A stretch of 64,000 bases of DNA from the NCBI GenBank assembly GCA_001986395.2, contig MQVO02000058.1, positions 41,718 through 105,717 on the forward strand. Direction: 5' to 3'. The notes under the pieces were generated by a model, which worked only from the letters and a program-made list of their open reading frames with translations, made no database searches and was not told where the DNA came from. Both the position numbers and the translations under genes were made by a program. The stretch's first letter is position 1; the number at the start of each line of letters is the position of its first letter. This stretch comes from Irpex lacteus. Its lineage: Eukaryota > Basidiomycota > Agaricomycetes > Polyporales > Irpicaceae. This document shows, in pieces, positions 59,171 to 64,000 of the stretch.

Positions 59171-60824
59171 ATGCTTTCCGTCTCGGTTGCCTTCGCTGTT
59201 CTGCCGTTGCTAGCTGGTGCGCAGACGTACAGTGCGACGTACCTGCCCAATACCGCACCAAAGACATCCGAACGAGGCCAGGCTGGTACCAACCAATGTG
59301 GTACAGACTCCAGCCAGACTTCCATGTGCCAAAACCTATACAGTACGTTGTTTATGTTACCACCTGATCATCGCCCTGCTTAATTTCTGTACCTTTCAGT
59401 TAACTCGGTGGATGACTTCTGTATATACGGCCCACCGAACCCTGGCCCCGACTCCGCCATCGGTAACACTGAGCGTATCGAAGTCGCTTGGTGTCTCAAG
59501 TCTGGCTACGGTACTCGTGTCATGCCAGAGGGTACCATCACTGGCGCGCACTTTGTGCAGACACCCGATTACGTCCAGGTCACAGGTGTGGGCGACCTCA
59601 CGAAAATCAATATTCCCGACCATGATGAGGGCGGCGAGCTAGACCCACACGGTGCTGACGGAAATGGTTAGTGTAGCTCGTTTTCAAGCGTCTTTGTGTC
59701 GCCAAGAACATCTATCTGCGCTGGCTCAGCGTTCTCTAGAGAACAACGTGCTGATTATCTGTCTTTCCAGGAAACCCAATTGGCGGTCTGGTGTTCTCTA
59801 GCGCGTTCGGTCAAACGCAACAATTGCACGAATGGACCAACTTCGTTGCGTACAACGAGTTCTGCATTCGTGGTTGCAAAGACGGACCCCACGCCCCCGC
59901 CCTGTGCCAGCACATCTACGATGTGATGGGGTGCGACTGGAATATGCCAGGAAACTACGGTGCAGGCGTGTTCGAGAAGTGCAGTGGCGACACCGGTGAG
60001 GTACGTAACATTCCTGGTGGTTGTCTCCGTTGGCGAAAATGTAGCTGATTGTTCGACGCCTTGACCTGCCATATTCCGCGACGGAACCGTCACCTCACGT
60101 CTGTTCGCCTCCGTCACCCAAACCGCCACATTACGATAGCCGATGGGTGTATATGGCGCCTCAACCTTCCACCAAGGCGACCCTGTGACCCCTCCCGCTC
60201 ACCCAGCGCCCGCCTCGTCGATGTGCACCACCTTATCTACCATAGGAGGAGGTGTTGCCGCCTCAGCCACGGCATCCGCCAGTGTAAGCACCTCTCCTCC
60301 GTCTGCGTCTACGAATGGCACCGGCTCCGCTAGCGCTTCTGTCTCCGGTTCGGGTTCGGGTTCGAGTTCGGGTTCGATTCGTGGTTCTGCGCCTGGTTCC
60401 GGTATTAGTCTGTCTGCGACGAGAAGTGGTTCTGGTTCCGTGAGTTTCTTTGTACAGGAGGCTTCCATGCTATCTGCGCTTCGTGCACTCGTGCTGTGAC
60501 CGTCCGTTGATCGAGCGAACCGTACGATACTGACCTACAACGTTTTCCTGTTTTGTTCTGCAGGCCCAATCTGCAAGTGCAAGCGGCTCGGCACCCACTG
60601 CAGCATCCGCTTCGAACTCTCACTCGGGCTCTGCGTCGGCATCTCCAACTGGCGCGAGTAGCAGCGGCGCCCTCGCGAGTTCACTCACCAGCTGGGTCTC
60701 AGTCTCAGCTGCGGTTATTGCTGGCGTCGTTGCTCCAATTTGCGTAAGACCGCATGGCTTTCCTGCAAGGACCATCGTCGGGGACTATGCTGAACATTAT
60801 ATACCACCATGGACTACGTCTTGA
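59171..60824 (+). CDS. Secreted Ser-rich glycoprotein (macrophage-activating-glycoprotein-like)
   Basis: A basidiomycete extracellular protein family of unknown role. MLSVSVAFAVLPLLAGAQTY is a signal peptide. The conserved domain carries YLPNTAPKTSERGQAGTNQC, CQNLYINSVDDFCIYGPP, IGNTERIEVAWCLKSGYGTR, GTITGAHFVQTPDYVQVTGV, GGLVFSSAFGQTQQLHEWTN, YDVMGCDWNMPGNYGAG and GEPMGVYGASTFHQGD. Its many cysteines suggest disulphides. A Ser/Ala/Gly-rich tail (SASASVSGSGSGSSSGS) follows, then a hydrophobic end (VSVSAAVIAGVVAPI), so GPI anchoring is possible. Introns are 59342-59398, 59667-59770, 60001-60139 and 60438-60563. The very 3' end is uncertain: the frame stops at 60824, but a donor GTAAGA at about 60744 could place it elsewhere. 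Confidence 0.82.
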
Positions 60825-61855
60825 CAATCATCTACTTACATCTAACACCGTCGTCTTATTGATCTTCTTGCATGGACGTTGTGGTTCTATGTCATGATTT
60901 TCACGACTTCTTGTTTTGATGTCGCTCTTTTACCAAGGTCATGACACTTATGTGGGCTCCTTGCTTATTGCTTAGTACGTTAACCTGTTGTAATCTTCAC
61001 TGTGCGTCGCTGCTTCAAGTTGTTTAGTAATACTTGACATCTGCCATCAATGGTAATTACTAGGCTGCTTGATATATTTTCCACATGTCGTCACGGTTCA
61101 GGCCATGGCCACCTTTGTACACATACACATCTCTACGTTACCAGGGTAAGTCTACATTATGTAATGTCTACATGGTAGTGGGTCGCAGTTGGACTGTCAT
61201 AACATGTCATAGGCCTGCACGTAGCCCGTGCACGGTCTTCGAGACCTCAATTCTGAGCCTTCGCTCGAGCATAGACACGTTCCTTGCTCCAGCTACAAGT
61301 CTACAACTCGCAATATGCAATGACAAGACAAACTCAGCATTTCACTGCCATCATTAATTTCGCCAGCCCACGACGGATCACAGCACTAATTAGTAGGCAC
61401 AAGTGTGACCAGGTGGGCACCCACTCGGCACGTATGAGCTCGTATCCGAAATTCAAATAGAGAGACATCGACATCAATGGTGAAATTTCGTGACGGAAGT
61501 CGGTAGTAAAAGTACATCCTTTACGGTGTTACAGTAAGTTACAAATCAAGGGAGTGAGGCTCGAGATGGATGGGAACGTGTATTTGTAAGGACGAGATTG
61601 CAGTGGAAAGGAGAAAGGTGAAGTTGTGATATGGTACAGATGAATCGACGAGATGTGCAGTCGAAAGAGACAGAAAGGGAGAGACAATGGAATAATGTAG
61701 ATATACAAGAATGCTTGAGGTGGAGATTAACTCGGAGACTGCTGCGAGTTTGATTGAGTATAATACTTCTTCGTCTCAAAACCGTGAGCCCGAGATCATT
61801 CTCGTCTTCGACGAGCGTTCAAACCCGCAGGCGATAAGAACGTCTACTCGCCAGT
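60825..61855. other. Convergent intergenic region
   Basis: The 3' regions of the glycoprotein gene (plus) and of the aquaporin gene (minus). I see no other gene. Confidence 0.45.
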
Positions 61856-62032
61856 CTAGACGGGACTGTCGTTGCTAATCTTCGGCCTGAAGTCAGCGCT
61901 GACGCTCTGCCTACGAGCAGTCTCGGGCTCGTCCCCGGGCGAGTCGACACACGCTCCAGCCCGTTTCCTCCAGCATAACTCGACCGTTTGTCCCCAGCCA
62001 AACTTGACGTTGCGACGCTCGACCGACGTCTC
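61856..62032 (-). other. In-frame open extension of the aquaporin frame past TAG
   Basis: After the aquaporin TAG at 62033-62035 the same frame stays open for 58 more codons to a TAG at 61856. It reads ETSVERRNVKFGWGQTVELC and then PGDEPETARRQSVSADFRP, with GC-rich third positions and a RRQS kinase-type site. It looks coding. Either a small intron removes the first stop or the stop is read through; both are inferences. Confidence 0.5.
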
Positions 62033-63263
62033 CTATTGTGTCCGACTGGGTGCATCTACAACGTCATGCTCTGTTCTCTTTTCGTCTATCATGGGCCCTG
62101 GCCGGTCATCCACGGCGCTCCCTGATAGTGCGGCGGCTGCGCCACTACGGCCGTCACCAATGCTCGTCCTGGCCCTTGAACTCTTCGACAGGGACCGAAC
62201 AGCAGCAACTTTAGCGACAGGGTCTGGAGGGGAGAAGTAGACGTCTGTGACGTCTGCAGTAGGGTTGAGTTTCCAGTAACGGTAGCTACAAATATCAAGA
62301 TGAATGTGAGTTGACCGGCGAAAGGAGAAGGCGACAAAAGCCAAGACGTACTGTTTGAGGATAGCGTAGAAACCTGATGCGAAGAGTGATCCTAGGAAGG
62401 GGCCGACCCAGTATACCCAATGCGAGTTGTATGGGAAACCAGTGACCACGGCAGGACCGAAGGAACGCGCTGTGTTCATACCGGCTCCTGTATAGTTGAC
62501 GGCGAAGAGATGGCATACGAGGACTGTGAGACCGATGCCCACCTATGGAGTGAGAGGGTGAGCTGTGATGATCCGCTGAAAGGAAGGCGTGACGATACAT
62601 ACTGGAGCGAATGGCGTGGCGTTGTGTTTCTCGGCTGCGAGCATGAGCACAGCGAGGCACAGAGCAGCAGTGATGAACGCCTCGATGAATACACCCTGTG
62701 CGCGGTTTATACCCTGTATAAGCGTCGTGCTACAAACAACGCGAACATGATCAGTACATGTTTAAGATCCATTGTGGAACTGCTGCAACGACCTACTTTG
62801 ATTGCAGTACACCGGGGGTCAAAGCCAACACGAGAGCGGCGGCGACGATGCCTCCGATCAGCTGTGCGATACAATACAGCACAAACCGTACTGGGGTGAT
62901 GACACCGGCGATGACCAATGCGAGCGATACATTGGGGTTAAACAGGCCACCAGTGACCCTGAAGAACAGCCATGCCGACACGAGCAGACTGAGACCGAAC
63001 GAGAGCGAGATGTACATGACGCGGTCGACCGCCAGGCCAGGCAGCCCTTGGGCATTTGCTTCATACCCCGAAGCTTGGACGCCACCATACGCGAGGGTGA
63101 GAAAGGTGACCGTACCGCAGAATTCTACGAAGGCGGCTTGACAGTCGTCGACGATGTTGGCGAACATGCCTTCGCGGGGGGTATCGATGTCATTGTTCAG
63201 ATCATTTGGGGCTGTTATAGGTTGCGTAGACTCGCGTTTGCTTCGCTTTGACCTGAACGGCAT
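62033..63263 (-). CDS. Aquaporin (orthodox-type water channel)
   Basis: A six-helix channel protein for water or small solutes. Exons 63263-62797, 62729-62603, 62542-62352 and 62285-62033 sum to 1038 bases (345 residues). The start [10 protein letters not shown] is followed by a charged N-terminal tail. Helix 1 contains [19 protein letters not shown]. The first half-helix is [12 protein letters not shown] (NPN instead of NPA) and the second is [17 protein letters not shown] (NTA instead of NPA, selectivity Arg kept). The stretches [20 protein letters not shown] and [16 protein letters not shown] complete the fold. The C-terminal tail is Ser/Arg/Asp-rich. Changed NPA boxes occur in some basidiomycete water channels. 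The frame remains open after the first stop, see the separate entry. Confidence 0.88.
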
Positions 63264-64000
63264 CGTGGGGAAATGCGAACGAGGGAAAGAATTGAGGAAG
63301 AAGGGGGAGGAGGAGGAAGAGAAGCGAGGGATGCGCTGCGTTGCGCAGGTAAGGTGAGGCTGGGATGAATATAGTGGCTGACACTGCAAGGCGATTGGTT
63401 GGATCGGGCGGCCGGGCACGCATAGGCTAACAGACAGGAGACTCCCCGATCTCTGAGCTGTAGAGAACGTCATCATTGTGGGGAGTTGTCGCACAGGACA
63501 GGCGATAACCAGGGCTGGCTGGAGTGGAACCAAACCCAACGGCCGCAATGATCGAAGCTTCAGCCTTTTTGCACTTGTCTTTCCAAGACTTTCCGCCCAT
63601 TAGTGGCTGAACAGTAACAACATTCCACAATTCACCTCGGTTCAGTGTGTTCGTTCGCCACAACGAGTCGTGCTTGGAGCGTTTGGCGACGTGGAAGAGA
63701 CAGCGATAGCCCGTGCCATCGCATTGCAGCGGCCAACAGCTAACCTTCCAACACTGAGTGGTGCGGGCGTACACCTGTGCTGGTTTGATGCCAAATGCGG
63801 AAGGCTCCACTACCATCCTCCCGGCTTGTGTTCGGGAGTGGCCCTCGAGTGGGACACAACTGTCAATCAACCTCAATCAATTCTTCGGCGACGGTACAAC
63901 ACAGAACCGCAGAGAATTAGAACAGAGAATAGAATATGTAGATCCCCAGCTGGAGACGAAAGAGCACTTCTAGTCCCAGCCACCGCCAGACGACCTGCCC
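63264..64000. other. Aquaporin upstream region and right edge
   Basis: The aquaporin promoter and leader lie at the left of this stretch. A 149-codon minus-strand frame at 63876-63427 is open but matches no family I know and overlaps the upstream-extended aquaporin frame, so I do not call it a gene. Confidence 0.4.

Noticed and set aside
63427..63876. A 149-codon minus-strand frame at the right edge.
   Set aside because: It partly overlaps the open upstream extension of the aquaporin frame and shows no family resemblance.

Overview
The window is nuclear DNA of a filamentous basidiomycete, almost certainly an Agaricomycete. The evidence is: genes split by many 46-80 base GT-AG introns, often with CTAAC/CTGAC-like branch sites; families typical of mushrooms (three DUF3455 secreted proteins, a DUF6534 seven-helix protein, a macrophage-activating-glycoprotein-like secreted protein, single-pass membrane proteins with disordered tails); and a split Nup145C gene. 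Exon joins were read by eye. For eleven genes the joined exons sum to a whole number of codons with no internal stop, as noted in the entries; the other models are approximate.

Left third (1-30600), mostly gene-dense: Nup145C (minus) and RPA3 (plus) diverge from one 400-base promoter. Three tandem DUF3455 genes (minus), each with a TATA box, follow; an intron-bearing tRNA-Leu(UAG) lies between the second and third. Then come a PalI/Rim9-like membrane protein, the GPI-anchor de-N-acetylase GPI12, condensin subunit Ycg1/Cnd3 (minus) diverging from a long disordered protein that probably ends in a RING-H2 finger, a DUF6534 protein, thymidylate synthase, a small conserved protein with a decayed copy of its second exon just downstream, and a single-pass membrane protein.

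Middle (30600-51100), metabolic and accessory: a short-chain dehydrogenase and a 2-oxoglutarate/Fe(II) oxygenase side by side, a second single-pass membrane protein of similar plan, a Vps62-like protein, a malic enzyme with a shortened N-terminus and a further membrane protein. From about 45000 to 51100 genes thin out. This stretch holds a decayed proteasome beta-2 fragment, an intact 568-base foldback transposable element with 9-base target-site duplications, and a five-unit tandem array of exon/intron-like modules.

Right part (51100-64000): a complete ABCC-type ABC transporter (minus), a secreted serine-rich glycoprotein gene (plus) and an aquaporin (minus) whose reading frame stays open for 58 codons beyond its first stop.

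Most genes are unrelated housekeeping or membrane functions. Local groupings that may matter are the DUF3455 tandem family, the SDR/2OG-oxygenase pair, and the two divergent promoters linking nucleoporin/RPA and condensin/RING genes.
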